From contig VZDJ01007747.1 in the NCBI GenBank assembly GCA_008694505.1, positions 29,616,574-29,680,573 of the forward strand: DNA of 64,000 nt, read 5' to 3'. A program made the position numbers and the translations under genes. This DNA is from Cyanoderma ruficeps (lineage: Eukaryota; Chordata; Aves; Passeriformes; Timaliidae). The notes beneath the pieces are model-generated. The model saw only the letters and a list, made by a program, of their open reading frames with translations, did not search any database and was not told where the DNA came from. This document shows, piece after piece, positions 29,741 to 40,990 of this stretch (its first letter is position 1; each line of letters opens with the position of its first letter).

Positions 29741-31269
29741 AAAACGTCTGTTCTGCCACTTGTAGTTCTTTGTACAGCCATTCCACTTGTGGGGTGTCTC
29801 TGTTGGCACCTTAGCATTTATGAGTGTGCTTTATGTGGTTTATGAAAGAAGCTGGGAATGGACAGTAGCTTACCACCAAACCTGGATCAGTTCAGTGAAT
29901 CCCAAAAACAGCACACCTGCTCTCTTTGTAGTTTTTTCTTCTCCAGTATGCCGCCCGAGGGTTCTTTAGAGTCCCTTAGATGCCAAGGGATAACTTTATG
30001 ATAGAGTCACATAATTATTATAATCCTAGTTATTTATCAGGTGATGAATGAATAATTCCAGGGATTTTCTATGGGCCAAATACTTTCAAAGGATTTGTAA
30101 AAAGTTGAACTAGATGCTGCCTATCCCTTCGTCTTGTCCTTTTTCCACCCAATCACTGCAGTTGTGCCTTTTTATCTTCTTATAGTTGCAGTGGACAGTA
30201 TCATCTAACTGCAGCAACTACAAACTATGTCTGAAATGATGACCCTACTGAATTATTCTCTGCAGTGACAGGCATTCATAAGTAATGTCTGCCAAAAAGT
30301 GCTCTATTGAAACAGAGAGGGCAGATTGGGAGGGGGTGGCAGGAAAGCATGCAGACGAAACAAATAAATTCATGGTTTTTAGAAAGTAGATCAAAACCAC
30401 CTTCATTTTGTGTTAGTTTTCTTGTTTTACTTACCTGTTTTCTTATAAGAAGTTTTGGGGAGAAGATGGGGGAGGGAGGGTATCTGGCTGTGAGGATAAA
30501 GAGAGATGAGGAGGCTGAAAGGGACACACAAGTAAAAGAAAGCATAAAGAAAATGGACTTCAGGGAATGGTTCAGCAGGTTAGTGGTCAGTAGTAAAGGA
30601 TGTTTGCAGTGAGGCCACAGGAAGTGGCTGGTTATGTCTGATACTGGCATTGTGCCAAAAGCCCAGGTACAGCTGACGTGCTTTTCCTGGAGAAGCGTCA
30701 GAAAGTGCTGCCCAATGAGGCCACTTGGCTGTCCGTATACACATGCGTGTGTGCTCCTGGCTGTAAGTCTGCTGCCTTTGCAGGAAAAGGTACCAAAAAA
30801 AGAGGACAAAAGGAACAGGCCTAGAAGGTAAGGACAAGTTGACTTCACTCAGACAAAACAAAACAGAGTATTTCAAATAAAGAAAGAAATGAGAGGAGTA
30901 GATAAAAGTGAGGAATTGATGAGTATCCCCTGGCTTTTTTTCAGAAGTGTCTATCTGCTCAGATGCGCGTGGATGAAGGAGAACAAGGCGGGTGATCTTG
31001 TACTGATGCCTTAAGGAGATTAAAGTCATTGGTTTGAGGGTTGCTGGAACATGTGGAATAAACAATCTGAGTTCTTCTTTCTTTCATCTGAAATGCAGCT
31101 GCCTTCCTCTGTGTGAAGAGAAAGCTATGACAAGGTTTCATCCTCCCTTCTCCCTCTGCACACATTCTCCATGTTGCACTTGTGTTGAAAAATACTTAAT
31201 CTTTTCACCTTTTCCAGCCTACTTACCTGGCTTACCGTCTAGATTGACCAGTGCTGCCTCTTCTGTGAC

Positions 31270-31291
31270 AAAAAAAAAAAAAAAAGAAAAA
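31270..31291 (+). repeat. poly(A) run
   Basis: Sixteen A, then G, then more A residues. No retroposed gene is recognisable upstream, so it is treated as simple sequence. Confidence 0.85.
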
Positions 31292-31341
31292 GAAGCAGCC
31301 TTACTAAATACACTGCTACCTCATATTTGAGATGTGCTTAC

Positions 31342-31342
31342 N
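31342..31342. other. ambiguous base (N)
   Basis: The only undetermined base in the window, about 55 bases after the poly(A) run. A local sequencing or assembly uncertainty is likely. Confidence 0.95.
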
Positions 31343-34300
31343 AAAAGGTTTCAGCATAAGGGGTTCCTATCTGTAAGAACCTTTATAGAACAAAACTGTA
31401 TGTGAGGCAGATCATCTGAGTCACTCCTGATGCCTAAGGTAGAAGACAGTTTGTTTTAGTGACATCCACTTGCAAGGTGAAAGAGGAGACCTGATGGCTA
31501 TGGAGAAAGACAGGGTGCAAACTACCTTAGGGGTTACCTCTTACTGTAAGTAAGCAACACATCTGATTTAGGCAAATGAAGAAATCAAAGCAATCTCACT
31601 CAAATCCATGTGTCTTACCATTTTCAGAATTTTTATCCTCTGTCATTTGGGATGATCTTGATAACTTTCCTGATATGGGGATTTTTAGTCTGTCCTTCTA
31701 TCATAAAAATTGTAATTTTCAAACTTGTCTTTTATAATGGTTTCTAATAGCACTACAATTTAAGGTTAGGGCATGCTAAAGGTAGAAGGCTCCAGACACA
31801 TTCGTGTCGAGCCCAGGAAAGCTTTACGTGATTAAGATGAATACTACTGTTATGGCCACTTGTTTTTAAATGTCTTACTGTGAAAGGGGAGGCTAAGAAA
31901 CCACAGAGGCCAGTCAGAGTTCTTGCACTGTTAGCTGGATTTCCCAATATCCCTTTGGAAGGAAAAGGGACAAGCCAGGATTCCTTTTTCATTTGTTTTT
32001 TGAAGCATTTGCATCTTCAAATAAATAAAACAGAAGTAATTTTCATTTGCGGCCAAATTCCTGACAGGCCGTGACACTTCCACAATAGTCATCACATTGA
32101 GGACTGGTGTCACATGGAGATGTACTGGCAGTACTTGCACAGAGGTCTACTTCGGAAAGAAAAGTAGGCAAATTTCATTCCAGGTCCTCTCTAAAGAGGC
32201 CATGAGAGGAAAATGACAATGAATTTGATGTTTGTTCTCTTTCCTTTTCACAAAGTGAGGGTGTCTCCTACAGCTGTACACAAAGGCTGCAGGAACTTGA
32301 ACTAGGAAACCTGCCTCAAGATTTGATGCAATCTACGACTTGAAAGTTTTCTACCATTTTGCCTGTGTGTGTGTTCTGTATGTTTGTTAGTGTTACTAAT
32401 CTTCTGTTATCAAGAATAGAGCAGGCTATTTGTTGCTCAAGTGTCCGTGATTGTGTGTGAGAAATTAATCTGGATACACTTGGAAGTTCTCCACCACATC
32501 AGCATTGATCAAGTGGAGAAACTGAAGATTATTAGTTTGCAGGACTGCCTGCTTTTTATTATAATGTCAAAATAAAAGCAGCATATTAAATGGGAGAGTA
32601 GAATAGAATGTGTGAAAGACAAGGCTCTGCCTTGAGCACGGCGCAGCAGTTGTTGCCCTTTTATAAATGGGAAATGTAAAACAGCCACTCGTGACCTTAC
32701 TGAGCTCCTCAAGTTTCCTAAGCAGAAGGCAGTTGTATTGGAGTCAAACACCTTCCTCAGTTAATATTCACTTTCATTTTGAAAAATAATTTTCAAAGAA
32801 TTTAAAAGGAATCTTAAGTTCCACCAATAATTTGGGGAAAAGAAGAGGAAAAATTAGCTGTACTGTGATTCCCATGAAGCTTTATGATTTCCAGAGAGAG
32901 GTAGCAGAAAATGGTGACCCTATCCCAAAGAATGAAGCAGAATGGGTGAATCTGATCAAAATAAAGCTGGAATACTTGGCTAGTGATGCTAAATTGTTAT
33001 TTGCCCCCAGGAAAATAAAACTCTTGCAGATTGAAGACCATTTTTTTTGAAATACCATTTTTCCCATGGATCCCATGGCGGTTCCAGGGTGGTTGAGGAG
33101 GGGTTGTCCTCCTTTGGAAGGGTTGAGTTTGCTTGTTGCCCTTGGAGTGTCAGCCTAGTGGGCTTCCACTAAACACCAAGCACACCAACCTATGCTGCTC
33201 TCCACCACAGTCAATAATTATTTACTTGTAAAATCTGAGCAGCATGCTTGTTAGGTTTGCAAGAGGAACAGGGACTTCTTAAGAAGGGTTTATAGAGGTG
33301 TGTATGAGGTTTTGTTTCTTTGAGTGGGGAGATGGGGCTTTGTAATTAATGGTTTGCTGTAGCATTTTCAGCTTATTTTCTCTCTTTTCAGTAGCTGTAT
33401 GACCTAAAATTATATTTGGGGAAAAAAAACCCCCACAAACAAACAGAAGAAGGGTTTTTCTGTACTTTCTTAATTGTAGCCAAGCAGATCCTTGCACTCA
33501 GGTTTATCATGCCTTCTAATTAGTACAAAATCAATCATAAAAATTAGAAATGATAGAGTCCTGTTAGTCCTTCTATAAAAGGATTGTTCTTTTCTCATAG
33601 ACACCATTCTTCTTGTAGATTAGGTTTATATGACTCCCTTGATAGAATGAAAATGAAAATATTCAAGAGGATATTGTCTCTGATACATCATTTTAAAGAT
33701 GACTATATAGATGGATGTAAGATCAGTGTCATGCATTTGTCTTTGAAAGGTCCCAGTATCAACACTCTATGTTTAAATCCAGAAGTGGGTCAGTCTGAGC
33801 ATAATGCATTTAGTTGCCTATAATGCATTTAGAAATAATTTTGTGCTGGTTTTGAAAGGCACATGGTTAAGGTGGACATCTCGGGTCCCTCACTACATCT
33901 GCTGATGGCCCCTGAAATCTGTGGCTGCTGCAGGGGAGGGACTGCACCAGAGAAGCTCCTTTTAGCACACATTATTTAGTAACGTAATATCTTATACAAA
34001 GGCCAGTTATTCAAGCTGTAAATGGAAGAGCTGAATTGCCCCATAAATTTGAGGCTTATTGATGTGAGTTGCTTCTAATATTTCTATAGGGAAAAATCCA
34101 CTTATTGATCACTTGGGCACTGTCTTACTTCTGACATTAATTTAGTTGTAGATTAGGTTGGAATGTATTACTTTCATAAAGATGCTGACTGGCTGGAGTC
34201 ATGCAGTGAAACTGAAGCACAGATAGCAGCAGACTGTATGGCTCATGACACCGCCTGAAATAGCAAGCAGCACCAGTGAGCTGGCGTGCTTTCAGTTCGG

Positions 34301-34513
34301 CTTCCACTGAGAAGGCTTATTACAATAACAAACAACAGGTAGGGCTTGAACAAAATAGGTCTCTTATTTGAGCTGCTCAGGAATCATCTGCAAAAGTCTC
34401 CCTGTAAGTGCTTTAGGAGGAATAAGGAGGCTTCAGCAAGGATTTGGGCTAGTGTATGCTCAGCACTGGAGTAGTGTCACAAGGGATTAACAGAGCAAGT
34501 GTATGAAGCCAGC
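31343..34513. other. non-coding, nothing specific seen
   Basis: No supported gene. The open frame at 32832-33050 has a plausible amino-acid composition but no recognised domain or splice context (see rejected items). Confidence 0.5.
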
Positions 34514-35885
34514 TGTAATCTTGGGGGGTCGACTGGATGCCAGGTGCCTACCAAGCTTCTCCATCATGCCCCTCCTCAGTCAGACTGGAGAGAGGAAATA
34601 AATCCTCCTCCTCTCAGTCACAGGGAGACGGGGTATGAGGGGGGTTGTGGTCAGCTCATCACACTTCATCTCTGCTGCTTCCTCCTTTTCTTGCTCTTCC
34701 CCTGCTCCAGCATGGGGTCCCTCCCATGGGAAGCAGTCCTCCTTGACCTTCAAGTTCACACTAACTGCTCCAGTGTGGGTTCCTTCCACAGGGTGCAGTC
34801 CTTCAGGAATAGGCTTCTCCTGCATGGATTTCCCAGGCGTAACAAATCCTACCAGCAAACTTGCTCCAGTGTGAACTTCTCTGTTCACAGGTCCTGCCAG
34901 GAGCCTGCTCCTTCGTGGGCTTTTCACAGGATCACAGACTCCTCTTCACAGTGCACCCACCTTCTCTGGCATGGGGTCCTCCACAGGCTGCAAGTGGATC
35001 TCTGCTCCACTGTGGAACTCCATGGGCTGGAGGCACACATCCTGCCTCATCATGGTCTGGACCATGGGCTGCAAGCTAATCTTTGCTCCGGTGCCCTCTG
35101 GTGCCTCCATGCCCTCCTTCTTCACTCACCTGGTTGTCTGCAGGGCTGTTCTCCCATAGGTTCTTCTGGTTGTTGTGGTGATGCCTTTCAAAATCTAGAA
35201 ACAAAACAAGATACTTTTGACACAAGATTAATATAGGAAGTAATGTAAAAGCAGGTTTTTAATTGGAGGCCTCCAGGTACAAATATGACAAAATGCACAC
35301 ATGATACAGGACTTCTACAATTTTGTAAGTTTAACAAATTAGCATATTTGACAATAGTGTCCACTGAGAAGAGCAGTTAGTTAAGTAATCCCCCCTTTTG
35401 GTTCTGCCCCATTTGGAGGCCCTCCCCTTGAGTTTCTAGCCCTGTAATTTATTATGCCTAGGATGCATGGTAAAAGAAAATAAGATGTCCTTGGTTAAAG
35501 AGGCAAGACTAAATAATATTTCAAGAATGTAGCATAATATGTGCTAGAAGGCTAGCTTATTGTTCTCAAACGTAGGGGAAAAGGGGTAGGAAAAGTACTG
35601 GGAGTTACAGCCATGTATTAGAAATCTAAAAAGCTATAAATATATGAAAAAATATAAAAACCTTTTGCATCAGTTGCACAGCAGTTTTTGTTCCCTTCTT
35701 AACCGTGTTACCCCAAAGGTGGTACCACCACTGCTGATGGGCTTGGCTTTGGCCAGTGGCAGGTCTGTCCTGGAACCAGCTGGCCTTAGCTCTGTCAGAC
35801 ATGGGGGAAGCTTTTGGCTGCTTTGCACAGCAGCCACACCTGTTGCCCCTCCACTACCAAAACCTTGCCATGCAAACCCCATGCA
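34514..35885 (-). mobile_element. avian ERV LTR, interrupted (copy A)
   Basis: Minus-oriented retroviral LTR. Read on the minus strand it begins about TGCATGGGGTTTGCATGGC and contains the family's long array of CTGCAGCC/CCATGG-type degenerate repeats. Its terminal part, including ATGCCAGGTGCC near 34538-34549, is shared with copy B at 60905-62147. Relative to copy B it lacks about 200 bases near 34593, which removes the poly(A) signal region. It is split by another LTR at 35176-35672. No target-site duplication is visible. Long open frames here are by-products of repeat composition, not genes. The family looks like a large avian ERVL-type LTR, but the exact name was not verified. Confidence 0.8.
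35176..35672 (-). mobile_element. nested solo LTR, 497 bp, 4-bp TSD
   Basis: Starts TGGTGATGCC and ends TTTTGCATCA, so it has TG...CA termini and a short terminal inverted repeat (TGATGC/GCATCA). It is flanked by the 4-bp direct repeat GTTG at 35172-35175 and 35673-35676. Outside it, copy A of the larger LTR resumes (CACAGCAGTTTTT, as in copy B). A 4-bp duplication is typical of gammaretrovirus-like (ERV1) integrations. Minus orientation is inferred from a degenerate poly(A) motif (AATTAAAA on minus) next to GGAGGCCTCC. No internal retroviral genes remain, so it is a solo LTR produced by recombination after insertion. Confidence 0.8.
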
Positions 35886-36569
35886 GTGGGAAGTATTAGC
35901 ATTGTCCAGAAATTCTTTCAGTGGCAGAAGGGATCTCCTTAGAAAGGTCAGAAAAGGGCAGAGTGAAATAAGGGCCATTTTGCTGCATTAGCTGGAATCT
36001 ATGGCTGTGCTAGGATGGCAGGAATGGGGAGTGGAGTGCTCCTGCATTTGGTCAGCCTCTCCTAAATCTTGATGACAAATCTGCTTTGCTAGAGGTCTGT
36101 GAGAAATGCTGATAAGCGTTCTCGATGCAGCAATATGTGCCAACATCCTCTTTTGTATTCTCGCTACTGGTTCTGGTTTACTGAGAAATGAGGCAGCATC
36201 TTTGGCTTGATCCATCTGCCCAGGCAAAGGAGGGCAGATCTCCCAAAGCCTACTGCAGCGTGATAGATGACCCATGGTCCTGTTCCCCTCAGATGATGAA
36301 GGGTTTCTCTCTTCACAAATGGAAAACATTGCCTTTTGCTCCCTGGAGTGGGAGAGTTGATCACATTAGCTCTGCTGTTCCAAACAGAGTCCTTCAAGTC
36401 TTGCCAGAGCAGGATCATGAGCTTGAAGGCAAATGCATGGGCTTGTTCAGCTTCTTTTGGCCATACCTGAGATTTTGGGACCTGTCTTGCTTGCAAGTTG
36501 GAAAGATTTAAGTGGCAGATAATGAGCAGGTGTTTAAGTGAGAAGGATACAGAGAAATAAGATTGATTT
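35886..36569. other. unclassified sequence beside LTR A
   Basis: Overlapping minus-strand open frames of 113 and 144 codons (35988-36329 and 36164-36598) lie where the internal region of a minus-oriented provirus would sit if LTR A were its 3' LTR. However, there is no polypurine tract at the LTR junction and no recognisable retroviral motif in the translations. It could be a decayed ERV segment or unrelated DNA. Confidence 0.3.
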
Positions 36570-36720
36570 CGGATGTTTACCTTTCGGTCTCGTTGCACTG
36601 AGGATTATAAATGCAATAAAGCTATAACTGTTGTCAACCCTGAGAACACCCTGACCAGACATCTCCAGTATAGCCTACATCAAGAACAATAGCTACCTAC
36701 CCAGGTAAAGCAACAGGATC
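36570..36720 (+). promoter_or_regulatory. LTR-like TATA/poly(A) module (weak)
   Basis: On the + strand ATTATAAATG (about 36605) is followed within ten bases by CAATAAAGC, then about 90 bases on by CCCAGGTAAAG, which resembles a 5' splice site. TATA box, closely spaced AATAAA and a leader splice donor are the arrangement at the U3-R-U5 end of some avian retroviral LTRs. No LTR boundaries were found, so this is only a suggestion. Confidence 0.25.
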
Positions 36721-37500
36721 CAGTGTTGATCTGTAAGGCCATGGGAATTGCAACACCTCTTCAGCCCTCTGGTGCACTCAGAGTAGATGGAGCTTGGGCT
36801 GTCAAAGTGGCCAGCACCAGCTGTTATCAGCCAAGGACGGAGAAGTGTTGGGTGATCATCAGGGCAATCAGACATGTCATCCTGCATTGCTCCTGATGTG
36901 AACCTCCAGCTTTCCAGACTGGCATATACTGTGAAGAACATATCTTTCTTTGTGGTGCCTGTGTTAAGTTTGAATTGCTTACTATTACAGTTGCACTAAC
37001 ACTTATAGAAAGTTGATACATTCTTTCCCTCAGGCACTTCTTTCAGCTTTGAGTTCCACTCTCTAATTACATATTTCTGAAAAAACATTTGATTTTGTTT
37101 ATTTGAATCTGCCACCTTTAGCTTTTCTTGTATGTCCTTGCCTTCTTTTGAGAATCAGAAAGAATGGACCCGCTCCTTTTTATCATTCCCTTCTCTAGAA
37201 AACTGTATCATGTCCGGTGCTAATCATTTTTCTTCCTGAAACTAAAAAGAAAAAAACAACCTTTTCTGTCAATTTTCATAGGAGGGATTTTCCATGTTCT
37301 ATTTTCAGTGACCTTCTTTGACCTACTTCTGCAAAGTGGAGTGAGGAGTATGTAGTAATATACAGGATTCAGCAGGAGTCTGGAAGACATGTAGAAGTGT
37401 ATTTCCATTTTATGTAATACCATTTTTTTTCTCCATGCATTCTACTTTCACTGTTAAAAGTAAAAGTCAATGCATTCATTTATGGCACATCGTGATTTGT

Positions 37501-37530
37501 GTGTGACAATGTGTGACAGTGTGTGACACA
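37501..37530 (+). repeat. three-copy 10-bp tandem repeat
   Basis: GTGTGACAAT, GTGTGACAGT and GTGTGACACA follow one another exactly. A small minisatellite-like array. Confidence 0.85.
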
Positions 37531-40499
37531 GGGAATTTTGTAAACAGGGACCTGTTAGAAGCAGAAATATGAACCTTGATGAAGTGATGCCCTGCATTGA
37601 GGGCAGACCCACAGCTGTTAAAAGATTTTGAGTGTGAGCCCAAGTCTTCTGTTTTCTCTTTTGCTATCCTGACTATGCAGCAGGGTTTTCATTGTGTGCC
37701 TGGCCTAGGATGCTATAGCAGCTGGAGTCCAGAACCTGCTACAGAACAACCAGAAGGACAAAGTATCTGTAAACTCATTAAACTGTTAAGGACTATAATA
37801 TTGTATTGACATCAGAAATCAGGTATTGAAATCAGAGTCAGAGCATAGTGCAGACACATTACAATCAGATGGTCACTGTCTTTGTGACTCAAGCCCAGCA
37901 AAATGAAGGGAATTCAGGAGGAAGAGGAACATGTTTGAGTTAATATTTAATTTTCAACTTGTGTCAAAGCAATTTAGTTGTTCTCTTCCTGCTCCTTCTT
38001 TCTGTCCCCCTTTTTCTTAGTGGTGCTGTTTAAGGACAGAGTTTCCAGCCTTAACCCTGAATTACCTTCCTTTGGGTTTTCAAGTAGGAGGGTAGATAAC
38101 GCTTTAGCATAGGGGTTTTTGTAGTTTAATTTATTTTTGTTGGTAAAGAATATTCATCACTCATTTAATCCAGAAGGTATCTATTGATTCCTTTCTCCTC
38201 ATTTGGTATTTTCTGACATTTTATAGCACTTGCTATTGATTTATACAAAATCCGTAGTCCAAATGTCCCAGGGAGTGCTTTATTCACTTGTCATTTGCTG
38301 TTTTTCTTAACTAATAAATTTAACAGCCATGTACATCTAGTCTGTTAAGATCTCATGGCTCTGCTTTCAAAGAGATGACAGGCTGGCACTAACAAATGAG
38401 TAATTCTTTCAGGCAGGAGCTTAAAAGTTGCAAGATAGGCAAGACAGAGAAACAAGCTCCTCCTTGAGTGGTTAGCAGACAAAGCAAGCTCCTCTACTCA
38501 GAGGACACTTAGGTTAAGATAGGGAAAATACAGCTCTGCTTCAGCCTGTGGAATGTCACACAGTGTGGTGCTCTGACGGCAACTTTATTTTTAGCCTGTC
38601 AACAGGTAATCAATTTAGGTGGCACTTGCAGCAGTACATATGAGAACAGGTACATCTAAGCTGTGCTGATCTGCTGCACCATTGCCTTGTCAGGTGCTGT
38701 AGTTCTGCAGCTGCAGCAGTGTGCAGGGGCTCCATCAGGAGGGAATTGCCTTCAGGAACTGGCACCCAAAACCTCTACTGAGGGTAATAATCTAATCTGT
38801 ACCTCTAGAAGTGATATGGGGATTTCATGAGCGCAAGTTTCACTGAAGGGGGTAATGAATCAGGTTTCCTTTTTCACTGGTACTTTTTAAGCTAAGTTTT
38901 AAGTTTGGAAATGAGATATGAGTTTTGTGTGATCTCAAAAATATGGGAGAGGATGCTGGAGTCCTTTGTAGCAGGGGCTGGGAGGAAAGTGGGATCTGTG
39001 GAGCTCTGAGTACTTAGGAGGTTCTGTATTGGGTCTGGCTGAGATGGAATTTGTTTTCCTATAGCAGCTCTCACACAGTGCTGTGCTTTGCATTGGTAGC
39101 CAGAAAGGTGTTACACACTTTTGCACTGTGCATGGCTCGGACTTGGCCATATGCACTGCACAGCATGTGGGGATGGTGTTTAGAGAGACAAGGTGACTGT
39201 AAACTCCATCCAGAAAGATACCAACTGCATGGAGCCAAGAGTGGGGGATTCTGCTGCACCACCTGGGCCACTTGGGCATTAGGTGTACAGGTCTGCAAGT
39301 CCCCCTCAGTTCCTCCCACTGTTGGCAAAGGCATGTCCATGCGAGGGGTGGTTTGTGTCAGCCTGAGCTGAAGGTAGGTGACCTGCTCTCCATAGGTGCC
39401 TTTCTTCTCTTGCCTTTACTAAAGGGACCTTAATCAGGTATGGACAGGTGGTATTTACATTCCACAAGGCAGTTGAGATGAATATCATCATCAGAAACTG
39501 TCCTTGCTGTGTTTGGGACATAGCCTGAGTACTACAAGTTTGACAACAGTTCCCTGTGGAATGCTCTTTACTGTCTCTGGCTATTATGCAGACACCTTAA
39601 AGGTAAGCCTGGCTGATGAGTAAGAACACTGTGTGAGTAGCTTTCATATAGGCTGTGTAGGAAATTACATAGCTATGGCTTGGATTTAGTTTAGGGAAAA
39701 CTTATATTTTACCCTCAGAAACCACTGTGCAGTTAAAAGTGAAGATGTACTTCAGGATTTTTCTCTTTCATATATTACCACGTAGTGCTCCTTGATCTGA
39801 GTTACACTTGAAGACATTTATCAATTCTTCCTCTTCAGCTTCCTAGGAAGTGCTAGAGGGTCTCTTTAGTTTAAATCTCATGCCTCCATGAGTTTAGGTG
39901 CCAGCCACTGACAACATGCTCTGTGCTGACAACTTGTGATCCAAGAGGCAGAAATGCATAGAGATGTTCTGCACTTAGGGATCCCAGGAATCCCTTAGTA
40001 AGTTCACCAGTTCACTCCATCATCCTCTGATGGGAAAACTCAGAAATGAGGTTTATTGCAAAGCTGCAATGGGTATGCATGGCGGGAAAACAAAACTGTA
40101 GCAAGAACTTCATGCATACCAGGTAGTAGACTTCAAGGTTTAATTCATGTGGAACTGGTAATAGAGATCAGAGTACAGTGTTTGGTTATGGAGAAGGAAA
40201 TGTGGGCATACTTAGGACTGTAAGGAGAACATAACACTTTGAAAGAAATATGGTGAAATGGTATGAACCCATTCTGTGCTGTGTCTGAGATGACCACACT
40301 TTAGTTTTTGAAGGAGATGGCAGAAATCACTTATGTTTGTCCTTGCATTCCTGCAATGACCTTATCAGTTGGTCTACTGGTATCCAGCATGATGCTGCAT
40401 CTCCTAAGAGTGGGATTCAGTTCTCCACTACAAACCCTTTGTAGTACTGATGTCACCAGGAGGCACCCAGATCCTTTCCTACTTTGTTGTCATTCCTGA
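37531..40499. other. non-coding, nothing specific seen
   Basis: No gene or classified repeat. The antiparallel open frames at 38935-39371 overlap each other and show no family resemblance. Confidence 0.5.
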
Positions 40500-40506
40500 T
40501 TATGCC

Positions 40507-40990
40507 ATTGGAGGCCTCCAGGCAACGTTGACGTGGTGGAGATGTATCCTCCTGGCCATATCCAACATGATGGAGATGTATCCTTGTCGCCCTGATTTTT
40601 CAGCCTTCTGATAGTTTACATTTCTACTGGAGCTTTCTCACGCATTGTAAAATAAACAAAGACTAATATTTTGTAAACATACCTTCCTTTCCAGGAGGAA
40701 GGACAAATTGATAGACTTCTGAGTTGACCACTGGGGTCAGAGAGGTGTTACTCTCATCCCCCAATCCTTGACCAAATTCCAAAGACTATATAAGTCAAGA
40801 TCCCCAAATAAAATTCTTTTCTTTCTCATCTCACATCCTGACGGGTGAGTATAGTTCTTTTCGTGTCCTCTAGCGACATATCCTCCTGACTGTATCCAGC
40901 CGAGGTAGGTCTTGCTACTGCGCTCAGCTGCCTTGTCAGGGAAGGGCTGTGTGAGCCTGAGAAGCCAGTCCTTGCCCAGAAGCAGCACCC
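40507..40990 (+). mobile_element. probable LTR-like element (ends not defined)
   Basis: On the + strand CTATATAAG (about 40785) is followed by AAATAAAA (40805-40812) and then by GGGTGAGTA (about 40843), a good 5' splice site. This TATA, AATAAA, donor order matches the U3/R/U5 and leader layout of avian retroviral LTRs. A 23-base word TATCCTCCTG..TATCCA occurs at about 40548 and again at about 40874, giving an internal direct repeat. I could not place TG...CA ends or a target duplication. It could instead be a non-retroviral element or chance spacing of motifs. Confidence 0.4.

Noticed and set aside
30276..31065. Overlapping minus frames of 190 and 161 codons
   Set aside because: Pyrimidine-rich strand lacking stops; leucine/serine-rich translations without domain pattern; two different frames overlap.
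32832..33050. 72-codon + frame with protein-like composition (KLYDFQREVAENGDP...)
   Set aside because: Looks more protein-like than most, but I recognise no family, see no splice sites and no repeat context. A translated search would settle it.
34499..35236. 245-codon + open frame
   Set aside because: It lies in the degenerate repeat array of LTR A, antisense to the LTR, and homologous sequence in LTR B has the frame broken differently. Composition by-product.
35886..36598. Internal provirus region next to LTR A
   Set aside because: Position would fit, but no polypurine tract at the junction and no retroviral motifs; left as unclassified.
35262..40522. Shared 16-mer ATTGGAGGCCTCCAGG at 35262 and 40507
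   Set aside because: A single 16-base match in 64 kb can arise by chance, and the flanks do not align; not enough to link the two LTR-like elements.
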